Part shown: piece after piece, positions 5,890 through 13,325 of the stretch
Layout of the letters: every line of letters starts with the position of its first letter
Numbering within the stretch: position 1 is the stretch's first letter
Origin: Limnohabitans sp.
GTDB lineage: Bacteria > Pseudomonadota > Gammaproteobacteria > Burkholderiales > Burkholderiaceae_C
Direction: 5' to 3'
Assembly (NCBI GenBank): GCA_021731425.1
Contig: JAKFXJ010000286.1
Location: forward strand, 1 to 15,211
Length of the DNA stretch: 15,211 nt
The notes under the pieces: model-generated
Database searches by the model: none
The model's input: only the letters and a program-made list of their open reading frames with translations
What the model was told of the DNA's origin: nothing
Position numbers and translations under genes: made by a program

Positions 5890-6579
5890 ATGAAAAAAAT
5901 CGGTCTGATCGGGGGCATGAGCTGGGAATCCACCGCGCTTTATTACCAGCACATCAACCGCGAGGTGGCGCGTCGCCAGGGCGGTCTGCATTCGGCTCCC
6001 TTGCACTTGGTTAGCCTGAACTTTCAGGAAATTGCCGACCTGCAAAAGCAGGGTGATTGGGCACGCATGACCGAGATCTTGCAAACGGCGGCCCGCCAAC
6101 TGGCGCACAGCGGGGCCGAGGCTGTGCTCATTTGCACCAACACCATGCACCGCATTGCGCCGCAAGTGCAGGCGGCCACGGACCTGCCTTTGCTGCACAT
6201 TGCCGACGCCACCGCCGACGCTGTGCTCGCCGCTGGCTTGAGCCAAGTGGGTTTGCTGGGCACCCGCTTCACCATGGAGCAAGCCTTCATGCGCGACCAT
6301 TTGGCCGCACGCGGCATCCAATGCCTCGTGCCCGATGAGACCGGGCGTGCCGAAGTGCATCGCATCATTTTTGAGGAACTGTGCCGCGGCCAGGTGCTGG
6401 ACGATTCACGCCAAAACCTGATCGCGCAGGTGCAGCAGTTGGCCGCTCGTGGGGCGCAGGGTGTCATCTTGGGCTGCACCGAACTGACCATGAGCCTGCA
6501 GCCCGGCGACGGCGGCTTGCCCGGCTTTGACACCACGGCCTTGCACGCCATGGCGGCCGTGGATTTTTGCCTGTCCTGA
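5890..6579 (+). CDS. Aspartate/glutamate racemase family protein (YgeA/RacD type)
   Basis: A 229-residue cytoplasmic, cofactor-independent amino-acid racemase. The sequence follows E. coli YgeA closely throughout: MKKIGLIGGMSWEST at the start, ICTNTMHRIA (81-90), LLHIADATAD (101-110), LLGTRFTMEQ (122-131) and VILGCTEL (192-199). Cys82 and Cys196 are the expected two-cysteine acid/base pair. YgeA-like enzymes act on several amino acids, so substrate choice here is open. ATG 5890 is chosen because homology starts there; upstream in-frame codons from 5806 read through AT-rich regulatory DNA. The gene diverges from an Lrp/AsnC-family regulator and is followed after 9 bp by the glutamine amidotransferase, probably in one transcript. 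Family assignment is firm. Confidence 0.93.
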   Translation: MKKIGLIGGMSWESTALYYQHINREVARRQGGLHSAPLHLVSLNFQEIADLQKQGDWARMTEILQTAARQLAHSGAEAVLICTNTMHRIAPQVQAATDLPLLHIADATADAVLAAGLSQVGLLGTRFTMEQAFMRDHLAARGIQCLVPDETGRAEVHRIIFEELCRGQVLDDSRQNLIAQVQQLAARGAQGVILGCTELTMSLQPGDGGLPGFDTTALHAMAAVDFCLS

Positions 6580-6588
6580 GGCGCTTGC

Positions 6589-7437
6589 ATGTGCCAACTC
6601 ATGGGCATGAGCTGCAACAAGCCTGCGGCCACCACGTTTTCATTCACCGGCTTTTCGGCCCGCGGCGGCCTGACCTCGGACCACACCGACGGCTGGGGCA
6701 TCGCCTTTTATGACGGCAAAGGCTGCCGGGTTTTTCAGGACGACCAACCGGCCAGCCACTCAGCTCTGGCCGATTACGTGCGGCATCACCCGATCAAGTC
6801 CAAAGTGGTGGTGGCGCATGTGCGCAAAGCCACACAAGGCGATGTGCAGTCGGCCAACTGCCACCCCTTTCAACGCGAATGGCTGGGCCGCACCTGGGTG
6901 TTCGCGCACAACGGCGACCTGCGAGATTTTCAGCCCCCCCATGGCTGCCAAGACATGCCTGTGGGCAGCACCGACAGCGAGCGGGCGTTTTGTACCCTCA
7001 TGAGCCAACTGCGCAGCCACTTCAAGGACCGACAGCAGCCGCCCGAATGGCCCGAGCTGGCCCCTGTGCTGGCTCGCATCGCCGCCGAGCTAGCGGGGTA
7101 TGGCAACTTCAACATGCTGCTCAGCGACGGCCATGCCCTGTATGCCCATTGCTCCACCAAGTTGCATCTGCTGACCCGGCGGCACCCTTTTCCCCATGCC
7201 CGCTTGGTGGACCGCGACATGAGCCTGGACCTGGGGCCGCTGAACGACGAGGGCGACATCATGAGCTTGCTGGCCACCGAGCCCTTGACCCTGGACGAAC
7301 CCTGGCAAGCTTTGCGCACGGGCGAGTTTGTGGTGGTCGTGGGGGGCCAGGTGGTTTGGCAAGCTTTGCATACGGGCACGCGGGCATTTCCTGTGGCCTT
7401 GCCGATCGCTGCTTCGCGGGTGACCAGCCCCGCCTGA
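6589..7437 (+). CDS. Class II glutamine amidotransferase (YafJ type)
   Basis: A 282-residue protein with an N-terminal nucleophile glutaminase fold. After Met removal Cys2 would be the catalytic nucleophile (MCQLMGMS). Further family marks are DHTDGWGIAFY (31-41), VVVAHVRKAT (73-82), the HPF after Cys91, and FAHNGDL (105-111), which forms the glutamine-binding and oxyanion region. Such proteins release ammonia from glutamine. YafJ-type members have no fused synthase domain and their true acceptor is unclear. A GAGG ribosome site (6578-6581) overlaps the racemase stop and lies 7 nt before the ATG, so the two genes are very likely co-transcribed. The C-terminus carries a short in-frame repeat (WQALRTG and WQALHTG). 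The start and family are firm; the role is unknown. Confidence 0.9.
   Translation: MCQLMGMSCNKPAATTFSFTGFSARGGLTSDHTDGWGIAFYDGKGCRVFQDDQPASHSALADYVRHHPIKSKVVVAHVRKATQGDVQSANCHPFQREWLGRTWVFAHNGDLRDFQPPHGCQDMPVGSTDSERAFCTLMSQLRSHFKDRQQPPEWPELAPVLARIAAELAGYGNFNMLLSDGHALYAHCSTKLHLLTRRHPFPHARLVDRDMSLDLGPLNDEGDIMSLLATEPLTLDEPWQALRTGEFVVVVGGQVVWQALHTGTRAFPVALPIAASRVTSPA
7303..7377 (+). repeat. In-frame 21-bp direct repeat in the amidotransferase gene
   Basis: Copies at 7303-7323 and 7357-7377 (TGGCAAGCTTTGC plus ACGGGC, 19 of 21 bases alike) lie 54 bp apart, exactly 18 codons. They encode WQALRTG and WQALHTG near the C-terminus. The first copy sits at the usual end-of-domain position; the second looks like a short copied tail. 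Confidence 0.6.
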
Positions 7438-7554
7438 AGGTTTGCCCTGCGGCTTTCTGGCCCTGTGGCTTTGGGCCAGGGCGAAGGTTTTGGGGGCTGC
7501 CGCAGGGCGCAGTCCGTTCAGGGCGACAATACCGGCTGTTTCTCTTGCCCCTGC
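7438..7554. other. Leader/intergenic region with nested inverted repeats before the glycan genes
   Basis: A perfect 10-bp outer inverted repeat pairs GCCCTGCGGC (7444-7453) with GCCGCAGGGC (7499-7508). Inside it a perfect 7-bp stem CTGGCCC (7457-7463) pairs with GGGCCAG (7473-7479). An imperfect 16-bp tandem duplication (7444-7459 and 7460-7475, 13 of 16 alike) supplies a second copy of the left arm. That copy can also pair with 7499-7508 through one G-U, which would exclude the inner stem. A gACAATa element at 7525-7530 may be a -10 box for the next gene, but no good -35 is seen. No terminal T-run follows, so a classic terminator is not supported. Confidence 0.5.
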
Positions 7555-10044
7555 ATGTCTGCCCCTGCCCACACCCCTGTTACAACGCCCGTGCCCCATG
7601 TGGTGCTGGTCATCACCAAAGGCGAAGCCGGTGGGGCGCAGACGCATGTGCTGGAGTTGTGCCGCGCCCTGCAGGACCGGGTGCGCTTCACGGTGGTGAT
7701 CGGTGGCGACGACACGCGCAGCGTGCTGGGCCAGGCCCTCAACCAGTTGGGCATCACGGTGCTGGTGCTGCCCACTTTGCAAAACTCGCTCAATCCCCTC
7801 AAGGTGCTGGCCTCGGTGCTGTCCTTGCTGGCCCATTTGCGGGTTTTGCAGCCTGATGTCATCCATGCCCACAGCGCGGTGGCCGGGGTGATTACACGCT
7901 TGGCGGGCAAGCTGCGGCAAATCCCGGTGGTCTACACCGTGCACGGTTTTGGCTTCAAGCCCCAAGCGCCCTGGCTGATTCGCACCAACGCCTGGTTGGC
8001 CGAGGCCGTGCTGGCCGCTTGGACCACACGCATGGTCTGTGTGTCGGCCTACGAAAAAGAACTGGCCGCGCGTTTACCCATGCCCCCTGATCGGGTGAGT
8101 GTGGTGCACAACGCGCTGGCCGATGTGCCCTGGCGCAGCGACATGACCGCCCAGCCGCCGCGCCTGGTCATGGTGGCCCGCATGGCCACGCCCAAGCGGC
8201 CCGATGTCTTGATCGAGGCCCTGGCCTTGTTGGCACAACGTGGCCTGCAGCCCGACACCCACATCCTGGGCGGAGGGCCGGACCTGGCCCGCCACCAAGC
8301 GGCCGCGGCCCCCATGCCGCACATCCGGCTGGAGGGCGACGTGAACGACGTGGCCGAGCGCTTGGCGCAGCACCAAATTTTTGTGCTCTTGTCCGACCAC
8401 GAGGGCCTGCCTATCTCCATCTTGGAGGCCATGCGCTCGGGCATGGCGATTGTGGCCACGCGCTTGCCCGGCATCGAAGAAATGCTCACGCACAAGCAAA
8501 GCGCTTGGCTGGTGCCCAACACCCCCCAAGCGGTAGCCGAAGCCTTGCAGACCTTGTTGGCCGATGGCCCTTTGCGCCAGCGTTTGGGCCAGGCGGCACG
8601 CGAGCGCTACGAGGCGCAGTTCCAGCCCGAGGCCATGGCCGAGCCGGTGCTGAGCCTTTACCAACAAGCCCCCTTGATGCACACCGCCCGCTGGCCCATG
8701 ACGCGCCCGCGCCGCCAAACGCAGCAACTGGCCTCGCAGCAAGCCAACCGCCAAAGTGCGCACCTGGTTTGGAGCCTCTTGGGCTTGGCGATGATCGGCC
8801 TGGCCTATGCCATCAGCCAGGCCCTGATGGCCCGTGGCCTGGCCACAGTGGACTTTGGCCGCACCGTGCTGGCCAGTCTGGTGCCTTATGCCCTTGCGGC
8901 GCACCTCTTGTACCGGGGGGCGCACATGCCTGCGGCCGAGCGGGGGCCCTTGTTGCTGGTCACTACCGGCTTGCCGTTTTGGCTCACGCCCTTGGCCTTT
9001 GCCCTGCTGCAGCAGCCGTATTCGCGCGGCGCTTTGCTCTTGACCTATGTGCTGTGCACCTTTTGGTTCTGGTTGGCCGACCAGTGGTTTTTGCGGCACC
9101 GGACTTGGCGTTTGGTGTACCAAGACCCGCGTGTGCCGGGCCTGTTGGCGCCTTGGCTGCCCGTGCCCCAGGGCCAAGGCTTGCCGCGTATTCGTTTGTT
9201 GCCCTGGCCTGCACAAGGCATGCCGCCTGGAGCCGCGCTGGCGTGTGATGGTGCCGTGGTGCTGCCTGCGACGGCCACTTTTGATGCATCGTCTGCCTCT
9301 GCCAACTCTGCGCCTTCCAGCGCCGAGCGTCACCGCTTTTTGACCGCGCTCAAGCTGCAGCACATACGCCTCTACAGCCCCGAATCTTTGCAGCAAAGCC
9401 TGACCGGTCGCATGGCGGCCGAGACCCTCCAAAATGAGCTCTGGCAAACCGATGGCAACCCCGCTTACGACTTGGCCAAGCGCCTCATCGATGTGGGTGT
9501 GGTGCTGGCTCTGCTGCCGCTGTGGCTGCCGCTGGCGCTGTTGGTGGCGGTTGGTGTGAAGATCGACTCGCCCGGCCCGGCCCTGTTCAGCCAGCGGCGC
9601 ACCGGCATGCACGGTCAAAGTTTCCGGATCTGGAAGTTCCGCAGCATGCGCCATGAAGCGCAAGACACCCCGCAGTTCGCCCAGGCCAACGACCCCCGCA
9701 TCACCCGCTTTGGGCAATGGATTCGCCGCACCCGGCTCGATGAAATTCCGCAGCTGTTCAACGTGCTGATGGGGCACATGAGCCTGATCGGCCCCCGCCC
9801 CGAGCAAGACGGTTTTGTGCAGAAGTTTGCCGAGCAAATGCCCAGCTACCCCTACCGACACCTGGTGCGCCCAGGCCTGACCGGCTGGGCCCAGGTGCAG
9901 CAAGGCTATGCGGCCAGCGCCGATGAAACCGCCATCAAGCTCAGCTACGACCTCTACTACATCACGCACTACAGTCTGGCCATGGACTTGCTGATCGTGT
10001 TCAAAACCATCCAGACCGTGCTGACCGGGCGCGGGGCGCGTTGA
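7555..10044 (+). CDS. Fusion of a GT4 glycosyltransferase with a polyprenyl-phosphate sugar-1-phosphate transferase
   Basis: An 829-residue two-part enzyme. Residues about 14-372 form a GT4 (GT-B fold) glycosyltransferase. It has a KGEAGGAQTHVLEL loop (22-35), IHAHSAVAG (103-111), and the E-x7-E motif E283-E291 within EGLPISILEAMRSG. A Pro/Arg/Gln-rich linker (about 373-402) leads to four membrane segments (about 404-423, 434-452, 464-486, 492-511). A poorly conserved soluble stretch follows, then another membrane helix (645-668). The C-terminal bacterial sugar transferase catalytic domain (about 638-825) has KFRSM (694-698), RLDEIPQL (727-734), GPRPE (746-750) and RPGLTGWAQ (772-780). The C-terminal half should start glycan synthesis by moving a sugar-1-phosphate onto undecaprenyl phosphate; the GT4 half could add the next sugar. 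ATG 7555 is chosen over TTG 7465, whose extra 30 residues are not protein-like. First gene of the polysaccharide run. Confidence 0.9.
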   Translation: MSAPAHTPVTTPVPHVVLVITKGEAGGAQTHVLELCRALQDRVRFTVVIGGDDTRSVLGQALNQLGITVLVLPTLQNSLNPLKVLASVLSLLAHLRVLQPDVIHAHSAVAGVITRLAGKLRQIPVVYTVHGFGFKPQAPWLIRTNAWLAEAVLAAWTTRMVCVSAYEKELAARLPMPPDRVSVVHNALADVPWRSDMTAQPPRLVMVARMATPKRPDVLIEALALLAQRGLQPDTHILGGGPDLARHQAAAAPMPHIRLEGDVNDVAERLAQHQIFVLLSDHEGLPISILEAMRSGMAIVATRLPGIEEMLTHKQSAWLVPNTPQAVAEALQTLLADGPLRQRLGQAARERYEAQFQPEAMAEPVLSLYQQAPLMHTARWPMTRPRRQTQQLASQQANRQSAHLVWSLLGLAMIGLAYAISQALMARGLATVDFGRTVLASLVPYALAAHLLYRGAHMPAAERGPLLLVTTGLPFWLTPLAFALLQQPYSRGALLLTYVLCTFWFWLADQWFLRHRTWRLVYQDPRVPGLLAPWLPVPQGQGLPRIRLLPWPAQGMPPGAALACDGAVVLPATATFDASSASANSAPSSAERHRFLTALKLQHIRLYSPESLQQSLTGRMAAETLQNELWQTDGNPAYDLAKRLIDVGVVLALLPLWLPLALLVAVGVKIDSPGPALFSQRRTGMHGQSFRIWKFRSMRHEAQDTPQFAQANDPRITRFGQWIRRTRLDEIPQLFNVLMGHMSLIGPRPEQDGFVQKFAEQMPSYPYRHLVRPGLTGWAQVQQGYAASADETAIKLSYDLYYITHYSLAMDLLIVFKTIQTVLTGRGAR

Positions 10045-10052
10045 GCTTGCCC

Positions 10053-11114
10053 ATGTCCACGTCCATGTCCATGAACAGCGCTCGCCACATCTTGTTGTTG
10101 ACCGAAGAGTCCGGTGTGGGCGGTGTGCAGACCACGCTGCATTGGCTCGAATCGGGCCTGGCCGAGCGCGGCTGGCAAGTCACGCGGCTGTCGGTGCGGC
10201 GCGGGCGTCCCTCGCTTTGGGCCTGCTGGCAGGCGGCGCGGCGGGCGCAGGTGCTGGTGGCTTCCAACAACTTTTGGCCAGCCTATGTGGCTGTGGCTCT
10301 GGCTGAGCTGGCCCGCAGGCCCAGCGTGGTCTGGGTGCACGGCCCTTTGCACGAGGTGCTGCAGCAGGCTGGTGCCTCGCGCTTCAAAACTGCTTGGCTG
10401 CGTGCGGTTTATCAAAGGGCCAGCCATTTGGTGTGCGCCTCACAGACCTCCGGCGACAGCCTGATGCGTGTGATGTCCGATGCTGGGCCCCAAGCCGGGC
10501 ATACCATTCAGAACCGCATGAGCGTGATCCGCAACCCGGCGGTCCTGCCCGGTGCGGCTCGGATGGATGGGCCCATGCCCTCGCTCGCTTCTGAGGTGGT
10601 GTCGCTCGGTTTTGTGGGCCGTTTGTCCCCCGAAAAACAGCCTCTGCAGTTGCTGCCCATGCTGCGCCTGTTGCCAGACTCGCACCAACTGCATGTGGTG
10701 GGCGATGGCGAGTTGATGGGCGCAATGCAAAGCGCCGGGCAAGACCTGCTGGCCCAAGGCCGCTTGCACCTGCATGGCCAACAAACCGTGAGCGCACAGA
10801 CCTACCGGGCCTGGCAGGCCACGGTGCTGTGCTCGCGCTACGAGGGCTACCCCATGACGGCGTTGGAGTCGCTGGCCTGCGGCGTGCCCTGCGTGAGCAC
10901 GCCCATCCCCGCGATGCAGGAAATGCTGGGCACGCAAGCGCCGCTCTGGCTGGCGCACGATGACAGCCCCGCCGCCTTGGCCCAAGCGGTGCAGCGCTGC
11001 CTGGCACAACCGGCGCCAGATCGGCAAGCGGCCATTGACCATTTGCAGGACCAGCACCGTCTGGAGACCTTTGTTCAAGCTTGGGATCAATTGCTCGCAG
11101 GAGGGCGGCCATGA
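10053..11114 (+). CDS. Glycosyltransferase family 4 protein
   Basis: A GT-B-fold retaining glycosyltransferase of 353 residues from this start. The N-terminal acceptor-binding half begins HILLLTEESGVGGVQTTLHWL, the usual GG-containing loop. The C-terminal donor-binding half opens at SLGFVGRLSPEKQPLQLLPML. It contains the E-x7-E motif in YEGYPMTALESLACGVPCVS (E264 and E272), which binds the nucleotide-sugar. It probably adds one sugar to the lipid-linked glycan at the inner face of the membrane. The start is uncertain. A TTG at 10041 overlaps the previous stop as TTGA, and ATGs follow at 10053, 10065 and 10071 inside a repeated ATGTCC stretch; homology starts near 10080. The 3' end overlaps the next gene by 4 bp (ATGA). 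The sugar donor cannot be read from the sequence. Confidence 0.88.
   Translation: MSTSMSMNSARHILLLTEESGVGGVQTTLHWLESGLAERGWQVTRLSVRRGRPSLWACWQAARRAQVLVASNNFWPAYVAVALAELARRPSVVWVHGPLHEVLQQAGASRFKTAWLRAVYQRASHLVCASQTSGDSLMRVMSDAGPQAGHTIQNRMSVIRNPAVLPGAARMDGPMPSLASEVVSLGFVGRLSPEKQPLQLLPMLRLLPDSHQLHVVGDGELMGAMQSAGQDLLAQGRLHLHGQQTVSAQTYRAWQATVLCSRYEGYPMTALESLACGVPCVSTPIPAMQEMLGTQAPLWLAHDDSPAALAQAVQRCLAQPAPDRQAAIDHLQDQHRLETFVQAWDQLLAGGRP
11099..11105 (+). promoter_or_regulatory. Strong Shine-Dalgarno site for the next glycosyltransferase
   Basis: AGGAGGG lies 5 nt before ATG 11111, inside the 3' end of the preceding gene. It fixes the start of the following gene and explains efficient re-initiation at the ATGA overlap. 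Confidence 0.75.
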
Positions 11115-12043
11115 TCACCGTCCACTTTGTGCATGGCGCACGCTCTTATTTGCCCGAGCTGGCCGCCTACCAGGCGCACATCCAAAGCTTGGGCCATGCG
11201 GTGCAGATGCACACCCAGGCCCACACCGTGCCGAGCGATGCCCAGGCTGTGTGGTGGATTTGTGGCCGTGTACCCGCAGACCAAGCGCGTCGCTTCAAAG
11301 GGGCTGTGCAGGTGCACGAATACGCCTCGGCCAGCGTGGCCCCACTGGCCTGGCTCAAGGACCGCATCAAGCAGTGGCAACACCCGGTGCCTGATTTTCG
11401 GGTGTTCCAAAGCGAGTGGGTGCGCCAGCGCATGGGTTGGGGCTATTCGGTGCATGAACCTGTTCCGTATGCCCTGCGCGACATGGGTGTGCCGGCATCT
11501 TTTTTGACGGCGCAAGCGCTGCAGCCGCCCGAGTTTGATCTGGTCTATTTGGGCGAGATGCGCCGCTTGCTGCACTTTGTGCCCTTATTGCAGACCCTGG
11601 GGCAAGCGGGGCTGAAGCTCTTGTTGGTGGGCGATGTGCCCCCGGCTTTGCAAGCGCACTTGGGCACGCTCGGTCACATTCAGAGCACCGGACGTGTGCC
11701 ACAAGACCAGGTGCCGGCGCAATTGCTGCGGGCACGCGCGGGCCTGAACCTGATGCCCGATGTGTTGCCGCTGAGTGAGCAAACCTCCACCAAGATGCTG
11801 GAATACCTAGCGCTGGGCTTGCCCGTGGTCAGCAACCCCTATGCTTGGGCGCAGCGCACCGCGCGGGCCCATGCTGGGCGGGTGCAACTGCTGGCGGTGC
11901 AGGCCTCCGCCGCCCAATGGCAAGCAACCATGCAGGCGCTGCCCCAGCGCCAGACCGATCGCCAACACCTCGTGTCCTTGACTTGGTCACACCAGCTGCA
12001 AGCCTTGCCGGTTTGGGCGGCTTTGTTGGGGGACGGCCTGTGA
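11111..12043 (+). CDS. Short GT4-like glycosyltransferase
   Basis: A 310-residue protein in the polysaccharide operon. The C-terminal half has the GT-B donor-site pattern: FDLVYLGEMRRLLHFVPLL (142-160), LLLVGDVP (170-177), then E223-x7-E231 within SEQTSTKMLEYLALGLPVVS (222-241). The N-terminal half is short and only weakly similar to the usual acceptor domain, though it keeps a HEYASAS segment (69-75) and an FQSEWVRQRM segment (99-108). Total length is below the usual 350-400 of GT4 enzymes, so the acceptor domain is trimmed. The ATG overlaps the preceding stop (ATGA) behind a strong AGGAGGG site. The stop overlaps the GTG of the flippase gene. It probably transfers one sugar during repeat-unit assembly; donor and linkage are unknown. 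Confidence 0.85.
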   Translation: MITVHFVHGARSYLPELAAYQAHIQSLGHAVQMHTQAHTVPSDAQAVWWICGRVPADQARRFKGAVQVHEYASASVAPLAWLKDRIKQWQHPVPDFRVFQSEWVRQRMGWGYSVHEPVPYALRDMGVPASFLTAQALQPPEFDLVYLGEMRRLLHFVPLLQTLGQAGLKLLLVGDVPPALQAHLGTLGHIQSTGRVPQDQVPAQLLRARAGLNLMPDVLPLSEQTSTKMLEYLALGLPVVSNPYAWAQRTARAHAGRVQLLAVQASAAQWQATMQALPQRQTDRQHLVSLTWSHQLQALPVWAALLGDGL

Positions 12044-13287
12044 AGGTGTGGCAACTTTGGCAAGCCTTGCCCCGCGCCACCGCGCCCGCCGCCTTGGGCA
12101 GCTTGGTGTCGCTGGCGGCGCAGGGCTTTTTGGCGCTGGTGCTCTTTCGCCTCTTCAGCCCCGAAGAGGTGGGGGTGTTTTCGGCCACCAGCCAACTGGC
12201 TTTTTTCTGGGCCAGTCTGGCGCTGGCGCAAAGCCCCTTGAGCCTGCTGGCCGAGCGCCAACAAGAGCCCCGCGCTGCCGCCCGCCGCGCTTGGCGGCAA
12301 AGCGCCTGGCGCCTGCTGTGGCTGGCGCCGTTGGCGGCGCTGGGGGCCGTCTGGTCGGGCTTGGGGCACGCGGCGCAGGTGTGGGCCTGGGCTGCGGCCT
12401 TGGGCCTCGCGCAGCTGAGCTGGCTGCTCGCGCAAAGCCTGACTTTGCGGGTGGGCAGCCGTTGGTCCATGGGCCTGGTGCGCATGGTGCCGCCCGTGTT
12501 GGCCGCCGCAGCGGCGGTGCTGGGGGCCGTGCTTTTTCCGGAGCGGGGAGAGGGCCTCGCGCTGCCCGTGCTGTTGGTCTCGGCCTGCCTGGGCTATCTG
12601 GTCGGTGCCGTGTGGATGCGGCTGGCTTTTCAAGCCGCAACGCAAGCCGACACGGCGGCTGCCGCCCAAGCAGGCAGCGATAGGCCCCATGCCGTGGAAG
12701 AAGCCCCACCATCATCCGATCCGCGCAGCGCCCGACTCAAGATGCTGCACACCCTCAGCGACGGCTTGGCCGCCACGGCCTTGGCACTGAGCTGGCCTGC
12801 ACACTACGGCGTACAAGAGGCCGGCTGGCTGCTCGCGCTGCTGCGCGTCTTGAGCTTCATTCCGGCGCTGGTGCACACGGCCTGGGCGCAGGTGGTGCTC
12901 AGCAGCGACACCCCAGTGCGGCTGCGGCCGCTGCAGGTGGCCTGGGCCGCATCGGCGCTGGTGCTGGGCGTGGGGGCCTTGGCCCAGCTGGCGCTGACAG
13001 GGGGCTGGCTCGATGCGCGTTGGCAAGGCCTGTCGGCTTATGTGTGGCCTCTGGTGCTGTGGCAAATGGCTGCCTGCTTTGTGGCCGCACACGCGCACTT
13101 GCCCTTCCAAAAAGGTGTGGCCATCCAACACGCGTGGCTGTGTGTGGGCATGAACATGGGCTTCATGGCCCTGTGTGTGCTCCTGCCCTGGGCCAGCCCC
13201 TTGGGTGCCAGCACGCACATGGCTTGGCTGTCGGCCTACATGCTGCTGAGCTTGGCGGGGTTGACGATTTGGCTGGCCAAGCGGTGA
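12040..13287 (+). CDS. Wzx-like polysaccharide flippase (MOP superfamily)
   Basis: A 415-residue hydrophobic protein with about ten to twelve membrane segments. The first (about 17-36) is followed by LFRLFSPEEVGVFSATSQLA (35-54), the usual first-loop motif of Wzx/RfbX-type flippases. The second half repeats the pattern at HYGVQEAGWLLALLRVLSFIP (255-275). A charged, Ala-rich loop (about 199-232) separates the two halves, probably on the cytoplasmic side. Such proteins move undecaprenyl-PP-linked glycan units across the inner membrane. The start is GTG 12040, giving a GTGA overlap with the previous gene and a GGGGGA site (12028-12033) 6 nt upstream. The frame continues open further upstream to 11845, but that part lies inside the preceding gene and is not protein-like. 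Position and fold agree; substrate unknown. Confidence 0.87.
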   Translation: MKVWQLWQALPRATAPAALGSLVSLAAQGFLALVLFRLFSPEEVGVFSATSQLAFFWASLALAQSPLSLLAERQQEPRAAARRAWRQSAWRLLWLAPLAALGAVWSGLGHAAQVWAWAAALGLAQLSWLLAQSLTLRVGSRWSMGLVRMVPPVLAAAAAVLGAVLFPERGEGLALPVLLVSACLGYLVGAVWMRLAFQAATQADTAAAAQAGSDRPHAVEEAPPSSDPRSARLKMLHTLSDGLAATALALSWPAHYGVQEAGWLLALLRVLSFIPALVHTAWAQVVLSSDTPVRLRPLQVAWAASALVLGVGALAQLALTGGWLDARWQGLSAYVWPLVLWQMAACFVAAHAHLPFQKGVAIQHAWLCVGMNMGFMALCVLLPWASPLGASTHMAWLSAYMLLSLAGLTIWLAKR

Positions 13288-13292
13288 CTGCG

Positions 13293-13325
13293 ATGAGCGC
13301 ATCAATTTGGATGATGGACCTATGA
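13293..13325 (+). CDS. Possible 10-residue leader peptide before the AEC permease
   Basis: ATG 13293 opens a ten-codon frame (MSASIWMMDL) whose TGA at 13323-13325 overlaps the permease ATG at 13322 in an ATGA. It starts 5 bp after the flippase stop. It may only be chance, but the arrangement would couple permease translation to upstream ribosome passage. No clear ribosome site precedes it. Confidence 0.2.
   Translation: MSASIWMMDL

Noticed and set aside
8074..9969. 631-codon minus-strand open frame
   Set aside because: It lies entirely antisense to the GT4/sugar-transferase gene and is rich in Gln, Arg, His and Gly, as expected for the reverse of GC-rich coding DNA. The plus frame has clear catalytic motifs.
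11845..12039. Upstream open extension of the flippase frame from 11845
   Set aside because: It overlaps the preceding glycosyltransferase gene and is low-complexity Ala/Gly/Pro. GTG 12040 has a good ribosome site and a GTGA overlap.
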